Below the pieces are notes generated by a model that saw only the letters and a list, made by a program, of their open reading frames with translations, ran no database searches and had not been told where the DNA came from. From assembly GCA_028404615.1 (NCBI GenBank), contig JAOOBT010000001.1, forward strand, positions 186,001 through 250,000: a stretch of DNA of 64,000 nucleotides, given 5' to 3'. The position numbers and the translations under genes were made by a program. The stretch is from Candidatus Pelagibacter sp. Lineage in GTDB: Bacteria > Pseudomonadota > Alphaproteobacteria > Pelagibacterales > Pelagibacteraceae. This document shows positions 36,499-46,800 of the stretch, one piece after another (positions within the stretch are counted from its first letter, which is position 1; every line of letters starts with the position of its first letter).

Positions 36499-37662
36499 AT
36501 GAACATTCACGAATATCAAGCAAAAGAGATTTTAAAAGAATTTGGAGCTCCTGTATCAAAAGGAATAGTTATTTTCAATTTAGATGAGATAAAAAAGAAA
36601 ATTTCCCTACTTCAAAGTAAAGAATATGTATTAAAAGCACAAATTCATGCTGGTGGAAGAGGAAAAGCCGGTGGTGTAAAGTTAATAAAAAATCTTCCCG
36701 ACCTTATAAATGAGTCAAAAAAAATGATGGGAAAAATTTTAGTTACTCACCAAACTGGCCCAGAAGGCAAGCAAGTGAAAAGACTTTATATAGAAGAAGC
36801 CTCGAATATTTCAAAAGAATTTTATTTATCATGTCTGGTTGATCGAGAGACTTCTAAAATTGCTTTTATAAGCAGTACAGAAGGCGGCATGGATATAGAA
36901 AAAGTTGCTCAAGAAACACCAGATAAAATAATTACAAATAAGATAGATCTTAATGAAAGCGGACCTAGTAATGATGAAATAGAAAAAATAATTTCAGTTT
37001 TCAGACTTGGTGAAAAACAAAAACAAACAGCATATAAATTAATAAAATCTCTTTATGAGATAATAATTTCAAAAGATGCAAGCTTAATTGAAATTAATCC
37101 CTTAATAATAACGAAATCCAACGAATTAATTTGTTTAGATGCTAAAATGAACTTCGATGATAATGCTATTTTTCGTAGACCAGAAATATACGAGCTTAGA
37201 GATTTAAATGAGGAAGATCCAACTGAAATAGAGGCAAGCAAATATGATCTCGCATACATCAAATTAAATGGTTCAATAGGTTGTATGGTCAATGGAGCTG
37301 GCTTAGCTATGGCAACAATGGATATAATTAAACTTTACGGTAAAGAGCCTGCAAATTTTTTAGACGTAGGTGGTGGTGCATCCAAAGAAAAAGTAGCTGC
37401 TGCTTTCAAATTAATTTTGTCGGATAAAAATGTAAAAGGCATTTTGATAAATATATTTGGAGGAATAATGCGATGCGATGTTCTCGCTCAAGGTGTGGTT
37501 GATGCTGCAAAAGAAATAAACCTTAAAGTTCCTCTAGTTGTTAGATTAGCTGGCACGAACTTTAAAGAGGGTAAAGCAATATTAGATAAATCGAATTTGA
37601 AAATATTGTCAGCCTCAGATTTAAATGATGCAGCAAAAAAAATTGTTGAGGCAATTAAATAA
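36499..37662 (+). CDS. sucC: Succinyl-CoA synthetase, beta subunit
   Basis: ATP-grasp subunit of succinyl-CoA synthetase. The 387-residue protein begins [12 protein letters not shown], has [16 protein letters not shown] (44-59) for nucleotide binding and the C-terminal [10 protein letters not shown] segment. Length is normal. sucC and sucD share the TAATG junction at 37660-37664, the classic coupling of the two subunits. Confidence 0.97.
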   Translation: MNIHEYQAKEILKEFGAPVSKGIVIFNLDEIKKKISLLQSKEYVLKAQIHAGGRGKAGGVKLIKNLPDLINESKKMMGKILVTHQTGPEGKQVKRLYIEEASNISKEFYLSCLVDRETSKIAFISSTEGGMDIEKVAQETPDKIITNKIDLNESGPSNDEIEKIISVFRLGEKQKQTAYKLIKSLYEIIISKDASLIEINPLIITKSNELICLDAKMNFDDNAIFRRPEIYELRDLNEEDPTEIEASKYDLAYIKLNGSIGCMVNGAGLAMATMDIIKLYGKEPANFLDVGGGASKEKVAAAFKLILSDKNVKGILINIFGGIMRCDVLAQGVVDAAKEINLKVPLVVRLAGTNFKEGKAILDKSNLKILSASDLNDAAKKIVEAIK

Positions 37663-38537
37663 TGTCAGTTTTAATAAACAAAAATACAAAAGTTATTTGT
37701 CAAGGTTTTACTGGAACTCATGGAACATTTCATTCTGAACAAGCCTTAAAATATGGAACAAAATTAGTCGGAGGTGTTACCCCAAAAAAAGGTGGCCAAA
37801 AACATTTGGGTTTACCGGTTTTTAATAGTGTTAACGAAGCAAAAGAAAAAACATCTGCTGATGCCACAATGATTTATGTGCCTCCAAAATTCGCTGGCGA
37901 TGCCATTATTGAAGCTATTGAAGCTAAGATAAAATTAATAGTTTGTATAACTGAAGGGATACCAATTTTAGATATGCTCAAGGTAAAAAAAGTTTTGAAT
38001 AAAAGTAATTCAAGGTTAATAGGACCTAATTGTCCAGGTATAATCACACCAGAGGAATGTAAAATTGGTATAATGCCGGGTAGTATACATAAAAAAGGTA
38101 ATGTTGGAATAGTTTCAAGATCGGGAACATTAACTTATGAAGCAGTAGCACAAACATCCTCAAATGGTATGGGTCAATCTACATGCATTGGAATAGGTGG
38201 CGACCCAATTAATGGAACAAATTTTATTGATTGTTTAGAGCTTTTTTTAAAAGATGATGAGACAAAATCAATTGTCATGATTGGAGAAATAGGTGGTTCA
38301 GCAGAAGAAGAGGCTGCAGAATTTCTGAAAAAAGAGAAAAAAAAGAAGCCCATGGTCGGATTTATTGCTGGTTTAACAGCGCCCCCTGGCAGAAGAATGG
38401 GTCACGCTGGAGCTATAATTTCTGGTGGAAAAGGGGGTGCCGAAGACAAAATTGAAATAATGAAATCCGCTGGAATTACAATTTCGAAATCACCAGCAGA
38501 CATAGGTAAAACTCTTTATCAAAAACTTAATGGTTGA
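37662..38537 (+). CDS. sucD: Succinyl-CoA synthetase, alpha subunit
   Basis: Carries the phosphohistidine intermediate. The 291-residue protein has CoA-binding [11 protein letters not shown] (14-24), [10 protein letters not shown] (121-130) and active-site H248 in GRRMGHAGA. The gene is coupled to sucC by a one-base overlap and ends 32 bp before sucA. Confidence 0.97.
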   Translation: MSVLINKNTKVICQGFTGTHGTFHSEQALKYGTKLVGGVTPKKGGQKHLGLPVFNSVNEAKEKTSADATMIYVPPKFAGDAIIEAIEAKIKLIVCITEGIPILDMLKVKKVLNKSNSRLIGPNCPGIITPEECKIGIMPGSIHKKGNVGIVSRSGTLTYEAVAQTSSNGMGQSTCIGIGGDPINGTNFIDCLELFLKDDETKSIVMIGEIGGSAEEEAAEFLKKEKKKKPMVGFIAGLTAPPGRRMGHAGAIISGGKGGAEDKIEIMKSAGITISKSPADIGKTLYQKLNG

Positions 38538-38569
38538 TTTTTAATAATTTATGTTAGAATAAATTTTTA

Positions 38570-41461
38570 ATGTCGTCTTCAAATAACAACACAATATATA
38601 AAAAGACATCCTTTTTAGCAGGGAATAACTCAGAGTTTATTAACGAGTTCTATGCCGACTATATTTCAGATCCTAATTCGTTACCTGAGGGCTGGAAAAG
38701 TTTTTTCGACGGATTAAGTGAGGATGAAAAGCTTATTTATGACAATTTAAAAGGTCCAAGTTGGTCCCCAGAAAAAAAAATAAAAAAACCATTAGCAAAA
38801 ATTACAAATAATGAAGTCTCAGGTGAAAAATCTTCAGAGCTAAACTTGAGATCGATTAAGGAGGCCTCAAAAGACTCTGTGAGAGCTATAATGTTGATAA
38901 GAGCTTATAGAATTAGAGGACATTTAATCGCAAATCTTGACCCATTATCAATTCAAAAAAAAAAAGAACATCCTGAATTGAAGCCAGAAAGTTATGGATT
39001 TAAAAAAAGTGATTATTCAAGAAAAATTTTCTTAGATGGTGTATTGGGATTACAATATGCTGATTTAAATCAAATTCTTAAAATTTTAAAAAAAACTTAT
39101 TCTTCAAACATTGGCTATGAATTTATGCACATGGGTGACCCAGATGAAAAAGCCTGGATAAGAAATAGAATTGAAGGTCCAGAAAAAGATATTACTTTCA
39201 CAAATAATGGAAAAAAGGCTATTCTAAATAAAATCATTCAAGCTGAGGGGTTTGAAAAATATTTGCACGTAAAGTTTGTTGGAACAAAAAGATTTGGTTT
39301 AGACGGAGGTGAATCTTTAATACCCGCATTAGAACAAATAATTAAAAGAGGAGGAAGTTTAGGGGCAAAAGAAATAAAGATTGGAATGCCACATAGAGGA
39401 AGACTTAATGTTTTAGCTAATGTGATGGGCAAGCCTTTTAAAGCAATATTTAGTGAATTTTTTGGAAAGACTGTAGGTGCTGGTAAAGATTTTGAGGGTG
39501 ATGTTAAATACCATCTTGGAGCTTCTTCAAATAGAGAGTTTGATGGAAACTCGGTACATATAAGCTTAACAGATAACCCCTCTCATTTAGAGGCGGTAAA
39601 TCCAGTTGTACTAGGTCAGGTTCGAGCAAAACAATTTTTTCATAAAGATAAATTTAGAAAAAAAGTTATTCCTGTGTTGATGCACGGAGACGCAGCTTTT
39701 GCTGGGCAAGGTATTGTTGCTGAATGTTTCGCAATGTCAGGTTTACCAGGACATAACATTGGTGGAACAATACATATAATTGTGAATAATCAAATAGGTT
39801 TCACAACAGCTCCAAGGTTTGCAAGATCATCACCTTATCCCTCTGATGTTGCAAAAACTGCCCAAGCACCTATATTTCATGTCAACGGAGATGATCCAGA
39901 AGCCGTCGTACATTGCGCAAAAATCGCTACTGAATACAGACAAAAATTTAATAGAGATGTAGTGATCGATATGGTTTGTTATAGAAGATTTGGTCATAAT
40001 GAAGGTGACGAGCCATCTTTTACACAGCCTATAATGTATAAAAAAATAAGGTCTCACCCGACTACTTTAACAATTTATGGGAAGAAACTAAGCAATGAAG
40101 GATTGACTTCCCATACCGCATTACAGGATGAGAAAACAAAGTTTAAAAACTATTTGGAACAAGAATTTGAGTCATCGAAAAATTACAAGTCAGAGCTAAA
40201 GTGGTTTGATGGAGCGTGGTCAAGATTTAAACCTGGTCTTGGAAAAGACAAAAGAGGAGTAAGTGGTGTTGAAAAAAATAAATTATTAGAAATTGGTAAA
40301 AAAATTTCATTAATTCCTAAAGACTTTAGTGCTCATAAGACTTTAAAAAAGATATTTGACTTAAGGATGAATGCCTTAAAAGAAGGTAAAGCGATAGATT
40401 GGTCAACTGCAGAAACATTAGCTTTTGGAACTTTGCTAACCGAGGGATTTTCTGTCAGGTTATCCGGTCAAGACTCAGGCAGAGGGACTTTTAGCCAAAG
40501 ACACGCTGTTCTAAGAAATCAAGATAATCATGAAAGATACATTCCTCTGAATAATATTTCCAAAGGTCAAAAAAATTTTGAGATTATTGATAGTTTACTC
40601 TCAGAACTTGCTGTTTTGGGATTTGAATTTGGTTATTCACTATCAGAGCCGGAGACATTAGTTTTATGGGAAGCACAGTTTGGAGACTTTGCTAACGGAG
40701 CACAAATAATAATTGATCAGTTTATTTCCTCAGGAGAATCAAAATGGGGCCGAGCTAGTGGTTTAGTAATGTTATTGCCCCATGGTTACGAAGGTCAAGG
40801 TCCCGAACATTCTTCAGCCAGATTAGAAAGGTTTTTACAATTATGTGCTGGCGAAAATATTCAAGTAGTAAATTGTACTACGCCTTCAAATTATTTTCAT
40901 GTTTTAAGACGTCAAATGCATAGAGAATTTAGAAAACCATTAATTATAATGACACCAAAATCATTATTAAGACATAAAAAGTGTGTTTCAGATATATCTG
41001 AGTTCTCAAAAAAAAGCACTTTTCATAGAGTTTTAGAAGATGACGCTTATTCAGAGATTAAAAATTTATTGGCACTTAAGAAAAGAGATGATCAAATTAA
41101 GAAAGTAGTGATGTGCTCAGGTAAGATCTATTATGATCTGATCGAAGCTCGAGAAAAAATAAAAAACGACAAAGTTACTTTTGTAAGATTAGAGCAGCTT
41201 TACCCATTCCCCGCTAAAACTTTAGCAAATGTTTTAAAGAGATATACAAAAGCAAATTTTATTTGGTGTCAGGAAGAACCAAAAAATATGGGTGCGTGGA
41301 ATACTGTAAGAAATTATATCGATAGAACTTTAGAAATGATAAATTTTGGTGATAAATCAGTAAAATATGTTGGTAGAAAGGCAGCTTCATCTACTGCGAC
41401 CGGAAATTTGAACAAACATCTTGCACAACAAAAAGAAATATTAGAAAAGATACTTAGATAG
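38570..41461 (+). CDS. sucA: 2-oxoglutarate dehydrogenase E1 component
   Basis: Thiamine-diphosphate-dependent subunit that decarboxylates 2-oxoglutarate. The 963-residue protein has the N-terminal SFLAGNNSEFINEFYADY segment, the GMPHRGRLNVLANV and HGDAAFAGQG motifs, and the C-terminal transketolase-like domain with the QFGDFANGAQ and HGYEGQGPEHSSAR segments. Length fits the family. It is followed 3 bp later by sucB. Confidence 0.97.
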   Translation: MSSSNNNTIYKKTSFLAGNNSEFINEFYADYISDPNSLPEGWKSFFDGLSEDEKLIYDNLKGPSWSPEKKIKKPLAKITNNEVSGEKSSELNLRSIKEASKDSVRAIMLIRAYRIRGHLIANLDPLSIQKKKEHPELKPESYGFKKSDYSRKIFLDGVLGLQYADLNQILKILKKTYSSNIGYEFMHMGDPDEKAWIRNRIEGPEKDITFTNNGKKAILNKIIQAEGFEKYLHVKFVGTKRFGLDGGESLIPALEQIIKRGGSLGAKEIKIGMPHRGRLNVLANVMGKPFKAIFSEFFGKTVGAGKDFEGDVKYHLGASSNREFDGNSVHISLTDNPSHLEAVNPVVLGQVRAKQFFHKDKFRKKVIPVLMHGDAAFAGQGIVAECFAMSGLPGHNIGGTIHIIVNNQIGFTTAPRFARSSPYPSDVAKTAQAPIFHVNGDDPEAVVHCAKIATEYRQKFNRDVVIDMVCYRRFGHNEGDEPSFTQPIMYKKIRSHPTTLTIYGKKLSNEGLTSHTALQDEKTKFKNYLEQEFESSKNYKSELKWFDGAWSRFKPGLGKDKRGVSGVEKNKLLEIGKKISLIPKDFSAHKTLKKIFDLRMNALKEGKAIDWSTAETLAFGTLLTEGFSVRLSGQDSGRGTFSQRHAVLRNQDNHERYIPLNNISKGQKNFEIIDSLLSELAVLGFEFGYSLSEPETLVLWEAQFGDFANGAQIIIDQFISSGESKWGRASGLVMLLPHGYEGQGPEHSSARLERFLQLCAGENIQVVNCTTPSNYFHVLRRQMHREFRKPLIIMTPKSLLRHKKCVSDISEFSKKSTFHRVLEDDAYSEIKNLLALKKRDDQIKKVVMCSGKIYYDLIEAREKIKNDKVTFVRLEQLYPFPAKTLANVLKRYTKANFIWCQEEPKNMGAWNTVRNYIDRTLEMINFGDKSVKYVGRKAASSTATGNLNKHLAQQKEILEKILR

Positions 41462-41464
41462 TAA

Positions 41465-42772
41465 ATGGCAGAAAAAATTACAGTTCCAACTCTAGGCGAG
41501 TCAGTCACTGAAGCTACAGTTTCTAAGTGGCTAAAATCGCAAGGAGAAAAAGTTTCAGCTGACGAACCTTTAGTAGAATTAGAAACAGATAAAGTAAATG
41601 TAGAAGTTCCCTCACCAACTAGTGGAGTTCTAGGTAGCATAGCTGTTAAAGAAGGAGAAACTGTAAATGTAGGCTCTTTATTAGGAACAGTTGATAGCTC
41701 TATATCAAATAAAGAAAATAAAGTTGAAGAGTTAAAGAAGTATGACCCACCCAAAAAAAAGGAAGTGACAGAGCCGAGAGTTTTTGAAGAAGAAAAAATT
41801 TTTAAAACAAGAAAAACTAAATCAAAAAAATTTGATGAGCCTGTTCTCAAATTAGAAGAGGAAGAGCCATTAATTTTAGAAGAAGTTCATCAAGAAAAAA
41901 AACCCTCAACACAAAGAAAACAAATTTCTCCAGCTGCGAGGAAAATGGCAAACGAAGCCAAAGTAGATATTAGCAAAATCGAAGGATCAGGAAAAAATGG
42001 CGTAATCTTAAAAGAAGATATAATGAGCTTAATGGGTTCTAAACCAGCCCCTTCTGAAAGAAAAATAAAATACGGTCCTGAGGAAAGAATGAGGATGACT
42101 AGGCTTAGGTTAACCATTGCAAAAAGATTGAAAGAAGCACAAGAGAACGCTGCGATGCTTACTACATTTAATGAAGTTGATATGAGCGAAGTAATGTCGA
42201 TGAGAAGTCAATATAAAGATGAATTTTTAAACAAATACGGGGTTAAACTTGGGTTCATGTCTTTTTTTGTAAAAGCATGTGTAATTGGTTTAAAAAATTA
42301 TCCAACAATTAACGCTGAAATTCAAGAAGAGGAAATTGTTTACAAGAATTATTATAACATTAGCATAGCTGTTGGTACTGATAGGGGATTAGTTGTCCCA
42401 GTTCTAAGAGAAACAGATGAAATGTCGTTTGCAGATATTGAAAAAAAAATTGGTGAACTCGGTCAAAAAGCAAGAGATGGGAAAATTACGATAGAGGATT
42501 TACAAGGTGGAACTTTTACAATCACTAACGGAGGTATATATGGATCAATGCTTTCCACACCGATATTAAATCCACCTCAATCAGCTGTCTTAGGTATGCA
42601 TAATATAATTCAAAGACCAATTGTAATTAATGGTAATATTGAAATAAGGCCTGTTATGTACTTAGCTTTATCTTATGATCACAGAATTATTGATGGTAAA
42701 GAAGCGGTATCTTTTTTAAAAATTGTAAAAGAGTCTTTAGAACAACCCAAAAGACTTTTTCTGAATATTTGA
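41465..42772 (+). CDS. sucB: Dihydrolipoyl succinyltransferase (E2)
   Basis: Core of the 2-oxoglutarate dehydrogenase complex. The 435-residue protein has one lipoyl domain with the lipoylated lysine K43 (ETDKVNVEV), a flexible charged linker (about 85-145), a peripheral subunit-binding domain ([10 protein letters not shown]...[13 protein letters not shown]), and the catalytic domain with H406 and D410 (SYDHRIIDG). It is coupled to lpd, whose ATG is 2 bp downstream of its stop. Confidence 0.96.
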   Translation: MAEKITVPTLGESVTEATVSKWLKSQGEKVSADEPLVELETDKVNVEVPSPTSGVLGSIAVKEGETVNVGSLLGTVDSSISNKENKVEELKKYDPPKKKEVTEPRVFEEEKIFKTRKTKSKKFDEPVLKLEEEEPLILEEVHQEKKPSTQRKQISPAARKMANEAKVDISKIEGSGKNGVILKEDIMSLMGSKPAPSERKIKYGPEERMRMTRLRLTIAKRLKEAQENAAMLTTFNEVDMSEVMSMRSQYKDEFLNKYGVKLGFMSFFVKACVIGLKNYPTINAEIQEEEIVYKNYYNISIAVGTDRGLVVPVLRETDEMSFADIEKKIGELGQKARDGKITIEDLQGGTFTITNGGIYGSMLSTPILNPPQSAVLGMHNIIQRPIVINGNIEIRPVMYLALSYDHRIIDGKEAVSFLKIVKESLEQPKRLFLNI

Positions 42773-42774
42773 TA

Positions 42775-44181
42775 ATGGAAAATAATTTTGACTTAGTGGT
42801 AATAGGTGGCGGACCAGGAGGGTATGTTTGTGCAATAAGAGCATCTCAATTAGGTTTAAAAACAGCTTGTATAGAGTCAAGAGGCACACTTGGAGGAACT
42901 TGTCTTAATGTCGGATGTATTCCATCTAAGAGCTTATTAAATCTCTCAGAAAATTTTCACAAAGCAAAAAAAGATTTTAATCAACAGGGTATAGAAATTG
43001 ATGGAATAAAACTAAACATTCAAAAAATGATGAATAACAAAAATAAATCAATCCAAGTTTTGACAAAAGGTGTCGAATTTTTGTTTAAGAAAAATAAAGT
43101 TACCTACTTTAAAGGAAAAGGGGTACTTTTTTCAAAAAATAATGTCGTAATTTATGAGAGTGATAACAAAAGAAATAACATAAAGGCTAAAAATATTGTC
43201 ATAGCTACTGGAAGCGAAGTAACTTCTCTTCCTAGTATAAATATTGATGAGAAAAATATAGTCTCCTCAACCGGTGCATTATCTTTTGATAAGGTCCCAA
43301 AGAAACTTGCAGTAATAGGGGGAGGTTATATTGGCTTAGAAATGGGATCCGTGTGGTCAAGACTTGGATCTGAAGTAACTGTAATAGAGTATCTAGATCA
43401 CATCACTCCAGGAATGGATAGAGAAATTTCAAACGAATTTCAAAAGATTTTAACTAAACAGGGTATTAAGTTTAAAATGGGGTCAAGAGTTGATTCAGTA
43501 AAAAACAAAGGTAGTACAGTCTTAATTACATATACAGATTTAAAAAAATCAAAAAAGGAAAATATCGAAGTAGACAAAGTTTTAGTTTCAGTTGGAAGAA
43601 AACCATATACAGAAGGTTTAAATTTAGCAAAAGTTGGAGTTAAAAAAGATAATCAAGGCAGAATTGAAGTGAATGATAAGTTGCAGACTTCCATAAGAAA
43701 TATATATGCAATTGGAGATGTAATTAAAGGTCCTATGCTAGCTCATAAAGCAGAAGAAGAGGGCATTGCTGTTGCAGAAATTTTAGCAGGTCAGGCAGGT
43801 CATGTAAATTATGACGTAATACCAGGAGTAATTTATACCTCTCCTGAGGTCGCAACAGTTGGAAAAACTGAGGAACAATTAAAAAGTGAGAATAAATCAT
43901 ACAAAGTAGGAAAATTTCCATTTCTTGCAAACTCAAGGGCAAAAGTGAATAATGAAACTGATGGATTTGTAAAAATTTTAGCAGATAATAAAACTGATAA
44001 AGTTTTGGGAGTTCATATTATTGGACCACATTGTGGAGATATGATAGCTGAGATGGCATTAGCAATGGAATTTGGGGCAAGTTCGGAAGATATTGCTAGA
44101 ACCTGCCATGCACACCCAACTCACACTGAGGCAATAAAGGAAGCCGCTTTAGCTGTTGATAAAAGACCAATTCATTTTTAA
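42775..44181 (+). CDS. lpd: Dihydrolipoyl dehydrogenase (E3)
   Basis: FAD disulfide reductase that reoxidises lipoamide. The protein (468 residues from the ATG at 42775; a TTG two codons earlier is less likely) has the FAD motif GGGPGGYV, redox cysteines C43 and C48 (GTCLNVGCIPSK), the NAD motif GGGYIGLEMG, and the active-site HPTHTE (H447, E452). It completes the 2-oxoglutarate dehydrogenase operon and probably also serves other complexes of the cell. Confidence 0.96.
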   Translation: MENNFDLVVIGGGPGGYVCAIRASQLGLKTACIESRGTLGGTCLNVGCIPSKSLLNLSENFHKAKKDFNQQGIEIDGIKLNIQKMMNNKNKSIQVLTKGVEFLFKKNKVTYFKGKGVLFSKNNVVIYESDNKRNNIKAKNIVIATGSEVTSLPSINIDEKNIVSSTGALSFDKVPKKLAVIGGGYIGLEMGSVWSRLGSEVTVIEYLDHITPGMDREISNEFQKILTKQGIKFKMGSRVDSVKNKGSTVLITYTDLKKSKKENIEVDKVLVSVGRKPYTEGLNLAKVGVKKDNQGRIEVNDKLQTSIRNIYAIGDVIKGPMLAHKAEEEGIAVAEILAGQAGHVNYDVIPGVIYTSPEVATVGKTEEQLKSENKSYKVGKFPFLANSRAKVNNETDGFVKILADNKTDKVLGVHIIGPHCGDMIAEMALAMEFGASSEDIARTCHAHPTHTEAIKEAALAVDKRPIHF

Positions 44182-44209
44182 ATTAATAAAATTCTATTAC
44201 TATAAATTC

Positions 44210-46159
44210 ATGAAAGCACAAGTGCTGTTGCCAAAAATATTCAATTTTCCATTTACATATAATAGTAGCCGGTTTTCTTTACATACGGGAGACATCGTCG
44301 AAGTACCTTTCGGCCAAAAAAAAGAAATTGGAGTAGTCTGGCCTGGAGAAATTTTAAAACTTAAAAACGTTAGAATTAAGAAAATAAATAAAAAAATTAA
44401 TAATTTTTCATTAAATAATAAATTTATAAATTTTATCAACTGGTTTGCTACTTATAACATGATGCCCTTAGGACTTGTTTTAAAAATGTCCATTGGAAAT
44501 AATCTTAATTATTTCTCTAAAAATGATAAAGATTTCGTTCAAATAAAAAAGAAAATTAAAAGATATTATTTAAACGATGAACAGAAGAATGCATTAAAAT
44601 TTTTAAACACAGCTGATAAAAACTTCAAGGTTTCAGTTTTACAAGGTACCACCGGCTCTGGAAAGACGCTTGTATATTTCGAAAGAATAAAAAAAATAAT
44701 AAACAACAAAAAACAAGCACTGGTTCTTTTGCCAGAAATTTTTTTAACAAATGAATTTAAATCGAGATTTCAAGATTTTTTTGGATTTGAACCAGCAATA
44801 TGGCATTCTAAGATTACTCCCAAGAATAAACGGATTATTTGGAAAGGAGTAATCAATAATCAAATTAAAATAGTTGTAGGAGCCAGATCATCTTTGCTAT
44901 TGCCATTCAAAAATCTTGGCATCATCATAGTAGACGAGGAACATGATGCCTCCTATAAACAAGATGAAGGAATTATATATCACGCGAGAGATATGGCAAT
45001 CTCAAGAGCTTCATTTGAAAAAATTCCAATTCATTTAATTACTTCAATACCTTCATTAGAAACATTTAATAATATCCAAAGCAAAAAATATAAATATTTT
45101 AAGATATCAAAAAGATATAATAATTATCCTTTACCAAAAACAAAAATTATTAATCTTAATATAAAAAAAACCAAAAATAACTTAATTTCTGAGGAAACCG
45201 AAGCGATAGTAAAAAATTATTTGAAAAACAATCAACAAGTTTTATTTTTTTTGAACAGGAGAGGTTACGCCCCATATATGATTTGTAAAAATTGTGGTTA
45301 TAAGCAAATCTGTCAAAATTGTTCTATGTATTTAACTTTTCATAAAACCAAAAATAAAGCTGTATGTCATCATTGCTCATTTGAAAAAAATATTTCTAGA
45401 AATTGTAAAGAAGGTAAAAATTGTGAATTTGTAATGTATGGACCAGGCGTAGAAAAAGTGTTTGAGCAAGTTAAAAAAATCTTTCCTTTAAATAAAATTG
45501 AAATTTTTTCAAGCGATTTTATGAAAGAGAAAGATCGTGTAAAGTCCATGTTCGAAAGAATAGAGAATAATAAAGTAGATATTTTAATTGGAACTCAAAT
45601 GATCTCTAAAGGTTTTAATTTTCCAAAATTGAATTGCATTGTAGTAATAGATGCAGATTTTTCCGGAAGAGGATATGATTTGAGAACGACAGAAAAAAAT
45701 ATTCAACTATATCATCAGTTAAGTGGTCGAGCAGGCAGGTTTAGCTCAGAGTCATTAATTATTTATCAAACTTTAAATCCCGAAGATCTTACACTGAATG
45801 AACTAATAAAAAATAATTCTGAAAAACTTCTAGAAAGAGAATTGATATTAAGAGAGAAAAATCTTTTACCTCCATTTTCGAGATTAATTGCTGTAATAAT
45901 TTCTGCAAATAAACATAACCTTAGTTTAGAGGGAGCTAGAGAAATTAAAAAACATTTGAACAAAATACAAGAGATCGAGGTCATGGGCCCAGTGGACTCA
46001 CCATTATTAAAAATAAGAAAAAAATTTAGATCAAGACTACTAATAAGATTTAAAGGCAAAAGCCTCATACAAAAAAAAATCTCAAACTTGCTAAATACCT
46101 TGAAAATATCAAGTAAAATTAAACTCACAGTTGATGTCGATCCAGTAAACTTTGGATAA
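44210..46159 (+). CDS. priA: Primosomal helicase PriA
   Basis: Superfamily 2 helicase for replication restart. The protein (about 649 residues from the ATG at 44210; an 18-residue longer form would overlap lpd) has Walker A GTTGSGKT, the DEEHD box and four cysteine pairs for zinc binding. The fourth pair (near the NCKEGKNCEF segment) is spaced CX5C instead of the usual CX2C. Its position next to the F1 ATP synthase genes is common in alphaproteobacteria. The gene is shorter than the E. coli protein. Confidence 0.92.
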   Translation: MKAQVLLPKIFNFPFTYNSSRFSLHTGDIVEVPFGQKKEIGVVWPGEILKLKNVRIKKINKKINNFSLNNKFINFINWFATYNMMPLGLVLKMSIGNNLNYFSKNDKDFVQIKKKIKRYYLNDEQKNALKFLNTADKNFKVSVLQGTTGSGKTLVYFERIKKIINNKKQALVLLPEIFLTNEFKSRFQDFFGFEPAIWHSKITPKNKRIIWKGVINNQIKIVVGARSSLLLPFKNLGIIIVDEEHDASYKQDEGIIYHARDMAISRASFEKIPIHLITSIPSLETFNNIQSKKYKYFKISKRYNNYPLPKTKIINLNIKKTKNNLISEETEAIVKNYLKNNQQVLFFLNRRGYAPYMICKNCGYKQICQNCSMYLTFHKTKNKAVCHHCSFEKNISRNCKEGKNCEFVMYGPGVEKVFEQVKKIFPLNKIEIFSSDFMKEKDRVKSMFERIENNKVDILIGTQMISKGFNFPKLNCIVVIDADFSGRGYDLRTTEKNIQLYHQLSGRAGRFSSESLIIYQTLNPEDLTLNELIKNNSEKLLERELILREKNLLPPFSRLIAVIISANKHNLSLEGAREIKKHLNKIQEIEVMGPVDSPLLKIRKKFRSRLLIRFKGKSLIQKKISNLLNTLKISSKIKLTVDVDPVNFG

Positions 46160-46166
46160 TTAACTA

Positions 46167-46205
46167 TTTGGTAACTTGATCAACATTTACTCATGTGATA
46201 CCAAA
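46167..46205. repeat. Inverted repeat upstream of the ATP synthase genes
   Basis: TTTGGTA (46167-46173) and TACCAAA (46199-46205) are perfect complements 25 bp apart, and the spacer includes the palindrome TTGATCAA (46177-46184). It lies between priA and atpH, with no T-run, so a terminator is unlikely. It could be an operator or a leader hairpin; no promoter was confidently found around it. Confidence 0.5.
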
Positions 46206-46241
46206 CGCCCATTATACCACATTAATTTCTAACAATTAAAA

Positions 46242-46799
46242 ATGAGCAATAATAAATCTTTCTCAACAGAAACTTCAGAAAGGTACTCACGTGCCTTATT
46301 TGAAATTTCAAAGGATTCTGGTGAACTTGAAAAAGTTGAGACAGATGTGAAAATTTTTAAATCTCTCATAGAAAAAAGTATAGAATTAAAGAATTTCATT
46401 CACAATCCTACACATAAAATAACTAATCAAAATAATGTCTTTAATATCTTGTCAGATAAATTGAGTTTCTCTAAAAATTTTAAAAATTTTCTACTTCTTT
46501 TAGTCGAAAAAAGAAGAATATTCTTTATCTCAAAAATTATAGAGAGTTTTTTAAAACTATGCTTAAAAAAAAGAGGCGAATTAAAAGCATCTTTAATTTC
46601 CTCAAAAGAATTGTCTGAAACTGAATTAGAAAACATAAGCAAAGAATTATCCCTATCTATGGGATCTAAAATAAAATTTGACTTCAAGATTGACGAAGAA
46701 TTAATAGGAGGTTTTAAACTTCATATTGGAAGCTTCATGATTGATACTTCAATTAAAAATAAATTAAAAAAATTTCAACAAAGAATGTTAGAAAATTAA
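46242..46799 (+). CDS. atpH: ATP synthase F1 delta subunit
   Basis: Stalk subunit linking F1 to the membrane sector. The 185-residue protein starts with [12 protein letters not shown] and has the C-terminal [27 protein letters not shown] segment conserved in delta subunits. First gene of atpH-A-G-D-C; the F0 genes are not in the window. atpA follows after 1 bp. Confidence 0.94.
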   Translation: MSNNKSFSTETSERYSRALFEISKDSGELEKVETDVKIFKSLIEKSIELKNFIHNPTHKITNQNNVFNILSDKLSFSKNFKNFLLLLVEKRRIFFISKIIESFLKLCLKKRGELKASLISSKELSETELENISKELSLSMGSKIKFDFKIDEELIGGFKLHIGSFMIDTSIKNKLKKFQQRMLEN

Positions 46800-46800
46800 T

